A stretch of DNA of 64,000 bases from Rhizobium aethiopicum (GCF_900094625.1 NZ_FMAJ01000011.1:124001-188000), one strand, 5' to 3'. Numbered from the stretch's first letter, positions 32,840 to 42,023 are shown. Numbers and translations are program-made. Notes: generated by a model not told the origin, from the sequence alone.

Positions 32840-33236
32840 GCGTCTTCGTCCAATCTTATGATAAGGTTGGCCGAACTCGCGCGTCTGCCACTCAGCGCGC
32901 AATCAGGCCACTGCCCTTCCTGCATTCTCAGAGGTATCCGCCGATCCTTTGCCGTCTTTATCCCTCGTCGGCAAATTCGGCTTGTAGGTGGTATCGATTT
33001 GCTCGGCCTACAAGTCCGGCAGAAAATAATTCCCTACACGGCGATAATAATTGTCATTTCGACCTCAATCAATCACCGGAAGGTTATGCCAACATTACGA
33101 AGATTGATCGCGTCTCCATCTCCAAGACGTTTGACGCCCGATAAATGCGACAGTTGCAAGGCATTTTTTCGTTTGTAGTGAAAAAGGCGAAACGCGCGGA
33201 AAAACTCCCGCGCGTTTCGCTTCGAAGCTGGCTGAA
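32840..33236. promoter_or_regulatory. Upstream region of the efflux operon with a possible operator
   Basis: About 400 bases without a credible gene. An 8-bp perfect inverted repeat, CTTGTAGG (32981-32988) and CCTACAAG (33007-33014), 18 bases apart, lies about 140 bases upstream of the adaptor start and could bind a repressor. The right end holds the terminator of the neighbouring ABC operon (listed separately). No regulator gene is adjacent. Confidence 0.4.
33181..33220 (-). terminator. Terminator of the NitT/TauT-type ABC operon
   Basis: A perfect 13-bp stem (33187-33199 pairing with 33208-33220), eight-base loop, and on the minus strand a TTTTT run at 33185-33181. It lies 17 bases beyond the stop of the substrate-binding protein gene. 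Confidence 0.9.
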
Positions 33237-34208
33237 TTATTTGGAAGCGGCGTCGGTTATCTCGTGCGTCCAAGCGCCCGAGGGCTCCTTATTGATGATC
33301 TTCTGGTCCAACAGCGCCTTTGCCGTGCGGGCATAGAGCGCCTCGTCCAGCTTGCCGGAACCGTCGCCGACCAGCTTGGCGACCTCGCCCATCATGCGCT
33401 TCTGGTGGTTCTCGTCCTGGCCGCCATTGTCCATTACGATCTCGGCGGCTTCATCCGGGTTTTCGGTCGCATATTTCCAGCCCTTCATCGAGGCGCGGAC
33501 GAACTTGACCATCTTTTCCTTGAAGGCCGGATCCTTCAGCTTGTCCTCCATCGCGTAGAGGCCGTCTTCCAGGAGGTCGTTGCCCATTTCGGTGTAGTTG
33601 AACACCGTCAGTTCTTCCGGCTTGAAGCCGGCGTCGATTGCCTGCCAGTATTCGTTATAGGTCATGACGGAGATGCAGTCGGCCTGCTTCTGGACGAGCG
33701 GCTGCACGTCGAAGCTCTGCTTCAGCACGGTGACGCCATTCGGACCGCCGTCTGTGGACAGGCCGAGCTTGTTCATCCAGGCGAAGAAGGGATATTCGTT
33801 GCCGAAGAACCAGACGCCGAGCGTGTGACCTTTGAAATCGGCTTCGGTCTTGACCGGGCCGTCCTTGCGGCAGATCATTTCCAGGCCGGACTTCTGGTAA
33901 GGCTGGGCGATGTTGACGAGGGGAACGCCCTTTTCGCGGGCAACCAGCGCGCCGCCCATCCAGTCGACGATGACATCGGCGCCGCCGCCGGCGATCACCT
34001 GCTCGGGGGCGATATCAGGACCGCCAGGCTTGATCTCGACGTCCAGGCCTTCCTCCTTGTAGAAGCCCTTGTCCTTGGCGACATAATAACCGCCGAACTG
34101 GCTCTGCGTGACCCACTTCAACTGCAGGACCACCTTGTCGGCAGCCATCGCGTGGGCGGCGGCAAGCGACATCGCGCTTGCCATCATTGCAATCATCAAC
34201 TTTTTCAT
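33237..34208 (-). CDS. ABC transporter substrate-binding protein, NMT1/THI5-like
   Basis: 323 residues from the ATG at 34208 (AAGGACA upstream). A signal peptide of about 22 residues (to AMA-AD) is followed by KVVLQLKWVTQSQFGGYYVAKDKGFY and EGLDVEIKPGGPDI, the NMT1/ThiY-like ligand-binding pattern. It is a periplasmic receptor for the two permeases and ATPase upstream. The family binds pyrimidine precursors, nitrate, taurine or similar. The neighbouring hydantoinase, amidase and RutR-like regulator suggest a pyrimidine or hydantoin-like ligand. The long in-frame extension upstream overlaps the permease and is not real. Confidence 0.88.
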   Translation of the reverse strand: MKKLMIAMMASAMSLAAAHAMAADKVVLQLKWVTQSQFGGYYVAKDKGFYKEEGLDVEIKPGGPDIAPEQVIAGGGADVIVDWMGGALVAREKGVPLVNIAQPYQKSGLEMICRKDGPVKTEADFKGHTLGVWFFGNEYPFFAWMNKLGLSTDGGPNGVTVLKQSFDVQPLVQKQADCISVMTYNEYWQAIDAGFKPEELTVFNYTEMGNDLLEDGLYAMEDKLKDPAFKEKMVKFVRASMKGWKYATENPDEAAEIVMDNGGQDENHQKRMMGEVAKLVGDGSGKLDEALYARTAKALLDQKIINKEPSGAWTHEITDAASK

Positions 34209-34267
34209 TTTCTTGTCCTTACCCTCTGAAGTTATGCCCGAACCCCATTTGCGAAGCCCGTGCGCGC

Positions 34268-35395
34268 CTATCCACCACGGATAGACGGATGCCAGAACGT
34301 CACCGCCCGTTCGGTCAGGGCGATGACGCCATAGAAGATCGAGCCGGCCAGCGCCGCAACGGCGATTTCCGCCCAGACCATGTCGACATTCATGCGGCCG
34401 ATCTCGGTGGAGATGCGGAAGCCCATGCCGACGATCGGTGTCCCGAAGAATTCGGCAACGATGGCACCAATCAGCGCCAGCGTCGAGTTGATCTTCAGGG
34501 CGTTGAAAATGAAGGGCATGGCCGCCGGAAGTTTGAGCTTGAACAGCGTCTGCCAATCGCTCGAGGCATAGGTACGCATGAGGTCGCGCTCCATGCTGCC
34601 GGAGGCGGCAAGGCCTGCGACGGTGTTCACCAGCATCGGGAAGAAGGTCATAATGATGACGACGGCGGCTTTCGACGGCCAGTCGAAACCGAACCACATG
34701 ACCATGACCGGGGCGATGCCGATGATCGGCAGGGCCGACACCATATTGCCGATCGGCAGGAGGCCGCGGCGCAGGAAGGCAATCCGGTCGGCCAGGACCG
34801 CGACGATGAAGCCGCTGAGGCAGCCGACGATATAACCGATCAGCACCGCCTTGAAGATCGTCTGCCTGACGTCGTCGCCGAGGATGGGCAGAGAGGCCAT
34901 GATGCGCGCGCCGATGGCGCTCGGCGGCGGCAGCAGGATGAAGGGAACGCCGGCGCCGCGCGTTATCGACTCCCAGAGAATGAGAATCCAGGCGCCGAAG
35001 ATGGCCGGGATCAGCAGCTGGAGCGCCGACTTTCCGAAGGTGGTGAGGGGCTGCAGCTTGGAAAGCTCAGTGACGCATCGCCAGGCAAGCAGCCAGGAGG
35101 CAAAGAGCAGCAGGAAGAACGCCCGCGTCGCCAGGCCATCATTGCCGGGAAGAGCCGAAAGCAGCATCCAGGCGGCGCCATGCGCGCCGATGAACAGCAC
35201 GGTCGCGCGGTAGGCGGGCGGCTGCGGTGCAAAGGACAGGAGAGCGGCTGCGGCGACGATGGTGAAGATCAAGCGCGCGGTGCCATCGGTCACGGGGCGG
35301 GCGGCGCCCTCCGCCAGAAGCGGCAAGGTCGCCAGCGCGGCGATGCAGAGGAGGAGAGCGGCCGTGCCTTGCCAGGAGAAGGTCAGATGTTTCAT
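34268..35395 (-). CDS. ABC transporter permease (NitT/TauT type), second
   Basis: 375 residues from the ATG at 35395, four bases overlapping the preceding permease (ATGA). An unusual N-terminal part with about four extra membrane segments (residues 1-125) precedes the standard BPD_transp_1 core, which has the EAA loop ERDLMRTYASSDWQTLFKLKLPAAMPFIF. It forms the channel with the other permease. A longer frame starting at 35665 has no membrane character and is rejected. Confidence 0.88.
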   Translation of the reverse strand: MKHLTFSWQGTAALLLCIAALATLPLLAEGAARPVTDGTARLIFTIVAAAALLSFAPQPPAYRATVLFIGAHGAAWMLLSALPGNDGLATRAFFLLLFASWLLAWRCVTELSKLQPLTTFGKSALQLLIPAIFGAWILILWESITRGAGVPFILLPPPSAIGARIMASLPILGDDVRQTIFKAVLIGYIVGCLSGFIVAVLADRIAFLRRGLLPIGNMVSALPIIGIAPVMVMWFGFDWPSKAAVVIIMTFFPMLVNTVAGLAASGSMERDLMRTYASSDWQTLFKLKLPAAMPFIFNALKINSTLALIGAIVAEFFGTPIVGMGFRISTEIGRMNVDMVWAEIAVAALAGSIFYGVIALTERAVTFWHPSIRGG

Positions 35396-36321
35396 GCCGG
35401 TCTCCCGCCCATGGCACGGTCGACGATCTTCGCGGCAAGGCCGACGATCGCGACCAGAACGCCCGCAAGCAGCGAGCCGGCGACAAGTGCCGCCCAGATG
35501 TCGATCGTCTGGCTGTAATAGGAGCCGGCGAGCAGCTTCGAGCCGATGCCGGCAACGGCGCCGGTCGGCAACTCGCCGACAATGGCGCCGACGAGGCTTG
35601 CGGCGATCGCCACTTTCATCGAGGTGAAGAGAAAGGGGATCGAGGCAGGGACACGCAGCTTCCAAAAGGTCTGCATCGGACTGGCGTTATAAGTGCGCAT
35701 CAGGTCGAGATACATGATTTCGGGCGACCGCAGCCCCTTCACCATGCCGACGGCAACGGGAAAGAAGGAGAGGTAGGTGGAGATCAGCGCCTTGGAGACG
35801 AGGCGCGAGGCGTCCGAATCGAGGTTCAAGAGATGCGCCAGCGCATTGTCCCCGGTCAGCACGTTGTAGGAGATGATGACGATCATCGGCGCGATGGCGA
35901 GGATCGGTATCGTCTGGCTTGCCACCAGCCAAGGCATCAGCGAGCGGTCCATGGCGCGGTTGTGGACGATCAGCACGGCAAGAAGAATGCCGAGCAGCAT
36001 GCCGAAACCGAAGCCGAGCAGGGTGGAGGAGAGCGTCACCCAGCTGTGATAGACGAGGCTGCGATTGCTCGAAAGGCTGCGCAGGATCGTGTTCTCATAG
36101 ACATTCTCAGCCACCTGATGCGGCGCCGGCAGGATCGGCTTCGGCTGCGCCAGCGTCTTGCCGATGAATTCCATCGTCGTGGGCGCGACGCCGGCGCGGC
36201 TGTCCATGTCGCGCTGGAAAGGCGCGTTCATGAGGACGGCGGCGACATACCAGATGGCGATGAGGGCAAGCAGGATGGTGAGGACGGGGACGATCTTGTC
36301 CTTGAAGGTGTCGGGTTTCAC
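35392..36321 (-). CDS. ABC transporter permease (NitT/TauT type), first
   Basis: 309 residues, starting at a GTG at 36321 that overlaps the DUF559 stop by four bases (GTGA). About six membrane segments; EAA loop LDLMRTYNASPMQTFWKLRVPASIPFLF. Between the first two helices lies a long periplasmic segment (about 30-90). It works with the neighbouring permease, ATPase and binding protein. Confidence 0.88.
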   Translation of the reverse strand: MKPDTFKDKIVPVLTILLALIAIWYVAAVLMNAPFQRDMDSRAGVAPTTMEFIGKTLAQPKPILPAPHQVAENVYENTILRSLSSNRSLVYHSWVTLSSTLLGFGFGMLLGILLAVLIVHNRAMDRSLMPWLVASQTIPILAIAPMIVIISYNVLTGDNALAHLLNLDSDASRLVSKALISTYLSFFPVAVGMVKGLRSPEIMYLDLMRTYNASPMQTFWKLRVPASIPFLFTSMKVAIAASLVGAIVGELPTGAVAGIGSKLLAGSYYSQTIDIWAALVAGSLLAGVLVAIVGLAAKIVDRAMGGRPA

Positions 36322-36698
36322 GCTACGCGCTCCTTCAAAAATGGAGCGGCGTGTTTTTCGATGGTGATAAACACGTAGTCGGGCCCGTCGAGTACCTGGG
36401 CGTTGTCGAAGCGCAGCACTTTGAAACCTTGATTGCGCAGGAATGCATCGCGGGCGAGATCATGTCGCCGACCCTCGACCGTCTCGTGACTGTCGCCGTC
36501 GACCTCGACAATCAGTCTTGCTGAAAGCCAAGCGAAATCCGCGATATAGGGACCAATTGGCGTCTCACGCCTGAATCTCGCGCCATAGGCTCTGAGATCG
36601 CGCAGCATGTCCCACATCGCGGCCTCAGCTTTAGTCAGTTCACGACGAAGGCGTTTTGCCGTGTCGCGGGTTTTGGGGGTGATGTTTGAATGTGGCAT
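36318..36698 (-). CDS. DUF559 (Vsr-like endonuclease fold) protein
   Basis: 126 residues. It begins with basic helices (TRDTAKRLRRELTKAEAAMWDMLR), followed by the DUF559 core: RRETPIGPYIADFAWLSARLIVEVDGDSH, with the Asp and Glu-x-Asp of a PD-(D/E)xK-like nuclease site, and GFKVLRFDNAQVL. Function is unproven for the family. It interrupts an ABC operon, between the ATPase gene and the first permease, and is flanked upstream by the 36-bp inverted repeat, which suggests that it arrived secondarily. The stop is coupled to the permease GTG. Confidence 0.88.
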   Translation of the reverse strand: MPHSNITPKTRDTAKRLRRELTKAEAAMWDMLRDLRAYGARFRRETPIGPYIADFAWLSARLIVEVDGDSHETVEGRRHDLARDAFLRNQGFKVLRFDNAQVLDGPDYVFITIEKHAAPFLKERVA

Positions 36699-36702
36699 TT
36701 AA

Positions 36703-36848
36703 ACCCCTCCCCAACCCCTCCCCACAAGGGGGAGGGGCAAACCTGCCGCGCTCGCTGAGTTCTCCAGCGATGGTCGCGAAAAAGCAAGGCCGGCGGCGGG
36801 TTCGGCGCTCAAGCCCCTCCCCCTTGTGGGGAGGGGTTGGGGAGGGGT
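36703..36848. repeat. Perfect 36-bp inverted repeat element upstream of the DUF559 gene
   Basis: The arm at 36703-36738 is the exact reverse complement of 36813-36848, separated by a 74-base spacer. Each arm itself contains C4TC4 and G5AG4 blocks able to fold on themselves (CCCCTCCCC...AAGGGGGAGGGG). It fills nearly the whole gap between the ABC ATPase stop and the DUF559 start. It has no coding capacity and looks like a member of a dispersed palindromic family. Confidence 0.85.
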
Positions 36849-36867
36849 CTTTTCCGGCAACACGCGT

Positions 36868-37653
36868 CTAAACCTCATGGCTATGCCCCGTCCTCAGCCC
36901 CTCGCGGACGCGATGGGCGATTTCCAGGAATTCGGGGGTGTCGCGGATGTCGAGCGGGCGTTCGGCCGGCAAGGTTGAGTCGATCACGTCGGTAACGCGG
37001 CCGGGGCGAGGCGACATCACCACGATCTTGGTTGAGAGGTAGACGGCTTCGGGGATGGAGTGGGTGACGAAACAGATCGTCTTGTTGGTGCGGGCCCAGA
37101 GTTTCAACAGCTCTTCGTTCAGATGGTCGCGGACGATCTCATCCAGCGCGCCGAAGGGCTCGTCCATCAGGAGCAGGTCGGCGTCGAAGGCGAGCGCGCG
37201 GGCGATCGAGGCGCGCTGCTGCATGCCGCCGGAAAGCTGCCAGGGGAATTTCTTTTCGAAGCCGGAGAGGCTGACGAGGTCGAGCGCCTCAGCGATGCGC
37301 CTGGTGCGATCGGCGCCGCCATAACCCATGATCTCCAACGGCAGGGCGATGTTGTTTTCGATGGTGCGCCACGGATAGAGCGCCGGCGCCTGAAAGACAT
37401 AGCCGTAGGCGCGAGCCTTGCGGGCTTCTTCCGGCGTCATGCCGTTGATCGAGATCTCGCCCGATGTGCTCTTTTCGAGATCTGCGATGACACGCAGGAA
37501 AGTCGTCTTGCCGCAGCCGGACGGGCCGATGAAAGAGACGAAATCGCCCTTGCGGACATCGAGGTTGACATCACTCAGCGCCCGCACCGGGCCGTCATTC
37601 GCCTGGTAGGTGAGACAGAGGTCCTTGGCGGATACGACGGAGGGTGCTTGCAT
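36868..37653 (-). CDS. ABC transporter ATP-binding protein (NitT/TauT type)
   Basis: 261 residues from the ATG at 37653; a TTG at 37656 would add one. Walker A GPSGCGKTT, Q-loop VFQAPALYPWRTIENN, signature LSGGMQQRASIARAL, Walker B LLLMDEPFGALDE, H-loop VTHSI: the SsuB/TauB/ThiZ subgroup. It energises the two permeases downstream, although the DUF559 gene and an inverted repeat now lie between them. Confidence 0.9.
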   Translation of the reverse strand: MQAPSVVSAKDLCLTYQANDGPVRALSDVNLDVRKGDFVSFIGPSGCGKTTFLRVIADLEKSTSGEISINGMTPEEARKARAYGYVFQAPALYPWRTIENNIALPLEIMGYGGADRTRRIAEALDLVSLSGFEKKFPWQLSGGMQQRASIARALAFDADLLLMDEPFGALDEIVRDHLNEELLKLWARTNKTICFVTHSIPEAVYLSTKIVVMSPRPGRVTDVIDSTLPAERPLDIRDTPEFLEIAHRVREGLRTGHSHEV

Positions 37654-37747
37654 CAATGCGACCGATCTTGTTTTCGCCGCCGGAAGGCGGATTGCGTGTT
37701 ACCATCGCCGCAGGCCCTGCCGGCGGCAAAATTCATGGAGCAAGAAA

Positions 37748-38161
37748 ATGGACGCGACATCAAAGCCCACCTGCCACATCGTTCGTCCCAAGCACGCCTA
37801 TGACGGCAAGCAGGGGCTCAGCTATTTCGAAGGGATAGCGGCCGAGACGGTCGGCGCCAAGGGCATCTGCATGCACCTCCTGACGATCCCGCCAGGCGTG
37901 CGTGCCAGGGCGCATCTGCACGAGGCGCATGAAACGGCGATTTACGTGCTCTCCGGCGAGGCCCATACCTGGTACGGCGATCGGCTGGAGCATCACGTCA
38001 TTACCCATGCCGGCGAGCTCTTCTACATCCCGGCCGGCGTGCCGCATATGCCGGCAAACCTCAGCAGCACGCCCTGCACGGCGGTCATCGCCCGCACCGA
38101 TCCGCACGAGCAGGAAAGCGTCGTGCTTCTCCCGGAGCTGGACGCGCTGGTGCCGGCGTGA
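37748..38161 (+). CDS. Cupin-domain protein
   Basis: 137 residues from the ATG at 37748. A single small-barrel cupin: first motif PPGVRARAHLHEAHETAIYVLSGE with candidate metal ligands H, H and E, and second motif GELFYIPAGVPHMPANLSS with the third histidine. The substrate is unknown. It is divergent from the ABC operon and converges on hydA. In this pyrimidine/hydantoin neighbourhood it could be a small isomerase or a binding protein, but nothing in the sequence decides it. Confidence 0.8.
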   Translation: MDATSKPTCHIVRPKHAYDGKQGLSYFEGIAAETVGAKGICMHLLTIPPGVRARAHLHEAHETAIYVLSGEAHTWYGDRLEHHVITHAGELFYIPAGVPHMPANLSSTPCTAVIARTDPHEQESVVLLPELDALVPA

Positions 38162-38218
38162 GGTCATCCGCATGAAGGCGTCATTCCCCGGTTGATGTCG
38201 TATCATCATGCTCCATCG

Positions 38219-39673
38219 TCATACGCCGGTTGCCGGAATGCCGCTTCGTTCCACCTTGCGCGGAGAGGTGATCTCCTTCCAGGTGGAGAGTGCCTTGCTG
38301 ACGGCCGTTACCGGTTCGCGCGGGACGAACTCGCCGTGGCCCTCGCGGGTCTTGATGTCGCTTTCCTCGATCGCGACGACGCCGCGGGTCAGCGTGTAGC
38401 GCGGCAGGCCCGTCACTTCCTTGCCCTCGAAGACGTTGTAGTCGATCGCCGACTGCTGGGTCTTCGACGAGATGGTCTTAGAGCGCTTCGGATCCCAAAC
38501 CACGATATCGGCATCGGCGCCGACGAGGATCGCGCCCTTCTTCGGATAGATGTTGAGAATCTTGGCGATGTTGGTCGAGGTGACGGCAACGAACTCGTTC
38601 ATCGTCAGGCGGCCGGTGTTGACGCCGTGCGTCCAGAGCATCGGCATGCGGTCTTCGAGGCCGCCGGTGCCATTCGGGATCTTGGTGAAATCCCCTACGC
38701 CGAAACGTTTCTGCGCCGTCGTAAAGGCGCAATGGTCCGTTGCGACCACCTGCAGCGAACCGGAGGCAAGCCCGGCCCAGAGACTGTCCTGATGCTGCTT
38801 GCTGCGGAATGGCGGCGACATCACGCGACGGGCGGCATGATCCCAGTCAGGGTTGGAATATTCGCTTTCATCGAGCGTCAGGTGCTGGATCAGCGGCTCG
38901 CCATAGACGCGCATGCCCTTGGCGCGGGCGCGGCGGATCGCCTCATGCGCCTGTTCGCAGGAAGTATGGACGATGTAAACAGGGCAGCCGGCCATATCGG
39001 CGATCATGATGGCGCGGTTGGTGGCCTCGCCCTCCACTTCCGCGGGGCGGGAATAGGCATGCGCCTCGGGGCCGTTATTGCCCTCGGCAAGCAACTTTGC
39101 CGACATCGAGGCGACGACGTCGCCGTTTTCGGCATGCACCAGCGGCAGCGCGCCGAGTTCGGCGCAGCGCTGGAACGAGGCGAACATCTCGTCATCGTCC
39201 ACCATCAGCGCACCCTTATAGGCCATGAAGTGCTTGAAGGTGTTGATCCCCTTGTCGCGGACGATTGTTTCCATCTCCTTGAAGACCTGCTCGCTCCACC
39301 AAGTGACCGCCATGTGGAAGGAATAGTCGCAATTGGCGCGGGTCGATTTGTTGTCCCACATGGTGAGCGCTTCGAGCAGCGACTGGCCAGGGGCGGGAAG
39401 GGCGAAATCAACGACCATGGTCGTGCCGCCGGAAAGGGCGGCGCGCGTGCCGCTCTCGAAATCGTCGGAGGAATAGGTGCCCATGAAGGGCATTTCGAGA
39501 TGGGTGTGCGGATCGATGCCGCCGGGCATGACGTAACAACCGGAGGCGTCGAGGGTTTCGTCGCCCGAGAGGTTCGGACCGATCTCGATGATCTTGCCGC
39601 CATCGATCTTGACGTCAGCCTTATAGGTCAGGTCGGCGGTGACGATTGTGCCGTTCTTGATGACTGTGGTCAT
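38219..39673 (-). CDS. hydA: Dihydropyrimidinase / D-hydantoinase
   Basis: 484 residues of the cyclic amidohydrolase family. The metal site GGIDPHTHLEMPFMG is near residue 55, the carbamylated lysine lies in KHFMAYKGALM near residue 150, and substrate loops DHCAFT and NGTGGLEDRMPML are present. It opens dihydrouracil or dihydrothymine to N-carbamoyl-beta-amino acid, the second step of reductive pyrimidine breakdown; PreTA encoded at 57-60 kb do the first. The gene follows the amidase gene in the same direction after a 140-base gap. Confidence 0.93.
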   Translation of the reverse strand: MTTVIKNGTIVTADLTYKADVKIDGGKIIEIGPNLSGDETLDASGCYVMPGGIDPHTHLEMPFMGTYSSDDFESGTRAALSGGTTMVVDFALPAPGQSLLEALTMWDNKSTRANCDYSFHMAVTWWSEQVFKEMETIVRDKGINTFKHFMAYKGALMVDDDEMFASFQRCAELGALPLVHAENGDVVASMSAKLLAEGNNGPEAHAYSRPAEVEGEATNRAIMIADMAGCPVYIVHTSCEQAHEAIRRARAKGMRVYGEPLIQHLTLDESEYSNPDWDHAARRVMSPPFRSKQHQDSLWAGLASGSLQVVATDHCAFTTAQKRFGVGDFTKIPNGTGGLEDRMPMLWTHGVNTGRLTMNEFVAVTSTNIAKILNIYPKKGAILVGADADIVVWDPKRSKTISSKTQQSAIDYNVFEGKEVTGLPRYTLTRGVVAIEESDIKTREGHGEFVPREPVTAVSKALSTWKEITSPRKVERSGIPATGV

Positions 39674-39813
39674 GATCGTTCCTTACTCTCTATTCGTTGT
39701 TCGGCAGGCGAATGCTCCGCAATTCGGAGCTGAATTCGAGGCAGGCCAATGGGCGATGTTTGCGAAAATCCCGTTTGATAATCTTCGTCGCGCTCCGGGC
39801 GCTGGACTAGACA

Positions 39814-41067
39814 TCACGCGACAATCTCCGCCGTCTCCACCACCGCATGGAACAGCACATCGGCGCCTGCCGTCGCCCATTCCTTGGAAATCTCTTCCGC
39901 CTCATTGTGCGAGAGCCCGCCGACGCAGGGGCACATGACCATGGTGGCGGGGGCGACCTTGGCGGCCCAGCAGGCGTCGTGGCCGGCGCCGGAGATGAGG
40001 TTCATGTGGGTGTAGCCGAGGCGCTCGGCGGCGGATCGAACCGCGGTGACGAGCTTTTCGTCGAAAGTCACCGGCGCAAAATGGCCGATCGCCTCGATCG
40101 AACAGCCGACACCCAGGGCGTCGCAGATCTTCGGCGCTTCCGCTTCGATCTTTGCCCGCATGCGGTCGAGTTTGGCCTTATCAGGCGAGCGGATGTCAAC
40201 GGTGAAGACCACTTTGCCCGGCAGGACGTTGCGGGAGTTCGGCGAGAAGAAGACCTGGCCGACGCCGCCGACGGCGCCCGGCTGCTCGCCCATCGCGACA
40301 CCCTGCACCATTTCCACGATGCGCGACATGGCGAGACCCGCATTGACGCGCATGTTCATCGGCGTCGAGCCGGTATGGGCTTCCTTGCCGGTCAGCGTGA
40401 ATTCCAGCCACCACAAGCCCTGACAGTGGGTGACGACGCCGATCTGCTTGTTCTCCGCTTCGAGGATCGGGCCCTGCTCGATGTGATATTCGAAATAGGC
40501 GTGCATCTTGCGGGCGCCGACCTCTTCGTCGCCGACCCAACCGATGCGCTTCAGCTCGTCGCCGAATAGATTGCCCTCGGGATCCCTACGGTTATAGGCG
40601 AAGTCCAGGCTGTGCACGCCGGCGAAGACGCCCGACGCCAGCATTGCAGGGGCGAAACGCGCGCCTTCCTCGTTCGTCCAGTTGGTTACGACGATCGGAT
40701 GCTTGGTCCTGATGCCTAGATCATTCATGGTGCGGACGACTTCAAGCGCCGAGAGCACGCCAAGCACGCCGTCATATTTCCCGCCGGTCGGCTGGGTGTC
40801 GAGGTGCGAGCCGACATAGACCGGCAGGGCGTCCGGATCGGTGCCGGGGCGGGTGGCGAACATCGTACCCATGCGGTCGACGCCCATGGTGAGGCCCGCC
40901 TCGTCGCACCATGTCTCAAAAAGGCTTCGGCCCTCAGCATCCGAATCCGTCAGCGTCTGGCGGTTGTTGCCGCCGGCGATTCCGGGGCCGATCTTCGCCA
41001 TGTCCATGAGACTGTCCCAGAGACGGTCGCCATTGACGCGCATGTTCTCGCCTGGTGCTGCCACCAT
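39814..41067 (-). CDS. Zn-dependent N-carbamoyl-amino acid amidohydrolase (beta-ureidopropionase type)
   Basis: 417 residues of the M20 amidase/hydantoinase/carbamoylase (HyuC/AllC) family. Metal-binding motifs: YVGSHLDTQPTGGKYDG, TNWTNEEGARFAPAMLASG and the C-terminal SGAGHDACWAAKVAPATMVMCPC in outline. In this context it should release beta-alanine or 3-aminoisobutyrate, CO2 and ammonia from the HydA product. The ATG at 41067 has GAGGG about nine bases upstream; an ATG at 41043 would remove eight residues. It is first in the minus-strand pair with hydA. Confidence 0.9.
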   Translation of the reverse strand: MVAAPGENMRVNGDRLWDSLMDMAKIGPGIAGGNNRQTLTDSDAEGRSLFETWCDEAGLTMGVDRMGTMFATRPGTDPDALPVYVGSHLDTQPTGGKYDGVLGVLSALEVVRTMNDLGIRTKHPIVVTNWTNEEGARFAPAMLASGVFAGVHSLDFAYNRRDPEGNLFGDELKRIGWVGDEEVGARKMHAYFEYHIEQGPILEAENKQIGVVTHCQGLWWLEFTLTGKEAHTGSTPMNMRVNAGLAMSRIVEMVQGVAMGEQPGAVGGVGQVFFSPNSRNVLPGKVVFTVDIRSPDKAKLDRMRAKIEAEAPKICDALGVGCSIEAIGHFAPVTFDEKLVTAVRSAAERLGYTHMNLISGAGHDACWAAKVAPATMVMCPCVGGLSHNEAEEISKEWATAGADVLFHAVVETAEIVA

Positions 41068-41207
41068 TCTTCAAGCCCTCACCTGTTTGCGGCAGCCATG
41101 CGACGTGGCATGCCCGCCTGTTCCCATGGTCCATTTCCGCGCCTCTTATTGGTTTTGTCGAGCGCCGGAAAATCGCCAGTTGCCTTTGTTTTTCATCTGG
41201 CGGATAT

Positions 41208-41223
41208 TTGACCGATTGGTAAA
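41208..41223. promoter_or_regulatory. RutR-like operator between the amidase and TetR genes
   Basis: TTGACC-GATT-GGTAAA is a near-palindrome of two six-base half sites. It agrees with the E. coli RutR site form as I recall it (TTGACCA-N2-TGGTCAA). It lies in the middle of the divergent region, about 140 bases from each start codon. A related site occurs at 59845 in front of preT. Confidence 0.7.
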
Positions 41224-41367
41224 CATTACAACTTCCACCGCGGGGCTCAAGACGAAAATCACGAAAATTGCCGATAAAAATGCGGGCAGTTGTTCTAGGA
41301 AGCGGCAGGGGCCGCCCGTTCCGAAATTTAAGGGAAGAAGTTGAATATCAAGGGGAAACAATAGCCG

Positions 41368-42018
41368 ATGGCTATTCCGAGAGCAGCGAAGACCCTGAGG
41401 CGCACGCGAATCCAGGAGGAGAAGGAAGAGCAGATCTTGGAGGCGGCGCTCGACGTGTTTTCGGCACGCGGTTTTCGCGGCTCGACGATCGATCAGATCG
41501 CCGAAGTGGCCCGCATGTCGAAACCCAATCTGCTCTATTATTTCCGCACCAAGGAGGCGATGCACCGGGCGCTGATCGACCGGGTGCTCTACACCTGGCT
41601 GGAGCCGCTGCGCGCTTTCGACGCCGAGGGCAATCCGGAGGAGGAAATCCGCAGCTATATCAGGCGCAAGCTTGAGATGGCGCGTGATTTTCCGCGCGAG
41701 AGCCGGCTTTTCGCCAATGAGGTGCTGCAGGGCGCCCCCCACATCGAGGACGAGCTGAAGGGTCCGCTGAAGCAACTCGTCGACGAGAAGGCGGAGGTTA
41801 TCCGCGCCTGGACTAAATCAGGCAAGATCGCCGAATGCGATCCCTACCACCTGATCTTCTCGATATGGTCGACGACGCAGCATTATGCGGATTTCGACGT
41901 CCAGGTGCGCGCCGTGCTGGGGCAGGAGCATGCCGGCGACGAACGCTTCGAGGATGCGGCGCGGTTTCTGGAGCAACTTTTCATCGGCGGACTGCGTCCG
42001 AATACGCCGGCGACGTGA
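41368..42018 (+). CDS. rutR: TetR-family regulator, RutR-like
   Basis: 216 residues. The N-terminal TetR helix-turn-helix (ILEAALDVFSARGFRGSTIDQIAEVARMSKPNLLYYF in outline, residues about 23-60) is followed by the RutR/YcdC-type ligand domain (RESRLFANEVLQGAPHIEDEL, and SIWSTTQHYADFDVQV). E. coli RutR senses uracil and controls pyrimidine use. Its position divergent from the amidase-hydA genes and the operator between them fit that role. The upstream gap of 300 bases holds the operator and both promoters. Confidence 0.85.
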   Translation: MAIPRAAKTLRRTRIQEEKEEQILEAALDVFSARGFRGSTIDQIAEVARMSKPNLLYYFRTKEAMHRALIDRVLYTWLEPLRAFDAEGNPEEEIRSYIRRKLEMARDFPRESRLFANEVLQGAPHIEDELKGPLKQLVDEKAEVIRAWTKSGKIAECDPYHLIFSIWSTTQHYADFDVQVRAVLGQEHAGDERFEDAARFLEQLFIGGLRPNTPAT

Positions 42019-42023
42019 CCGAT

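Noticed and set aside
34208..34697. In-frame 163-codon upstream extension of the NMT1-like binding protein
   Set aside because: It overlaps the permease gene and destroys the signal peptide. The ATG at 34208 has a good RBS.
37657..37747. GACCGATCTTG near 37670 as a third RutR-like site
   Set aside because: Only the left half resembles the operator; the right half is missing.
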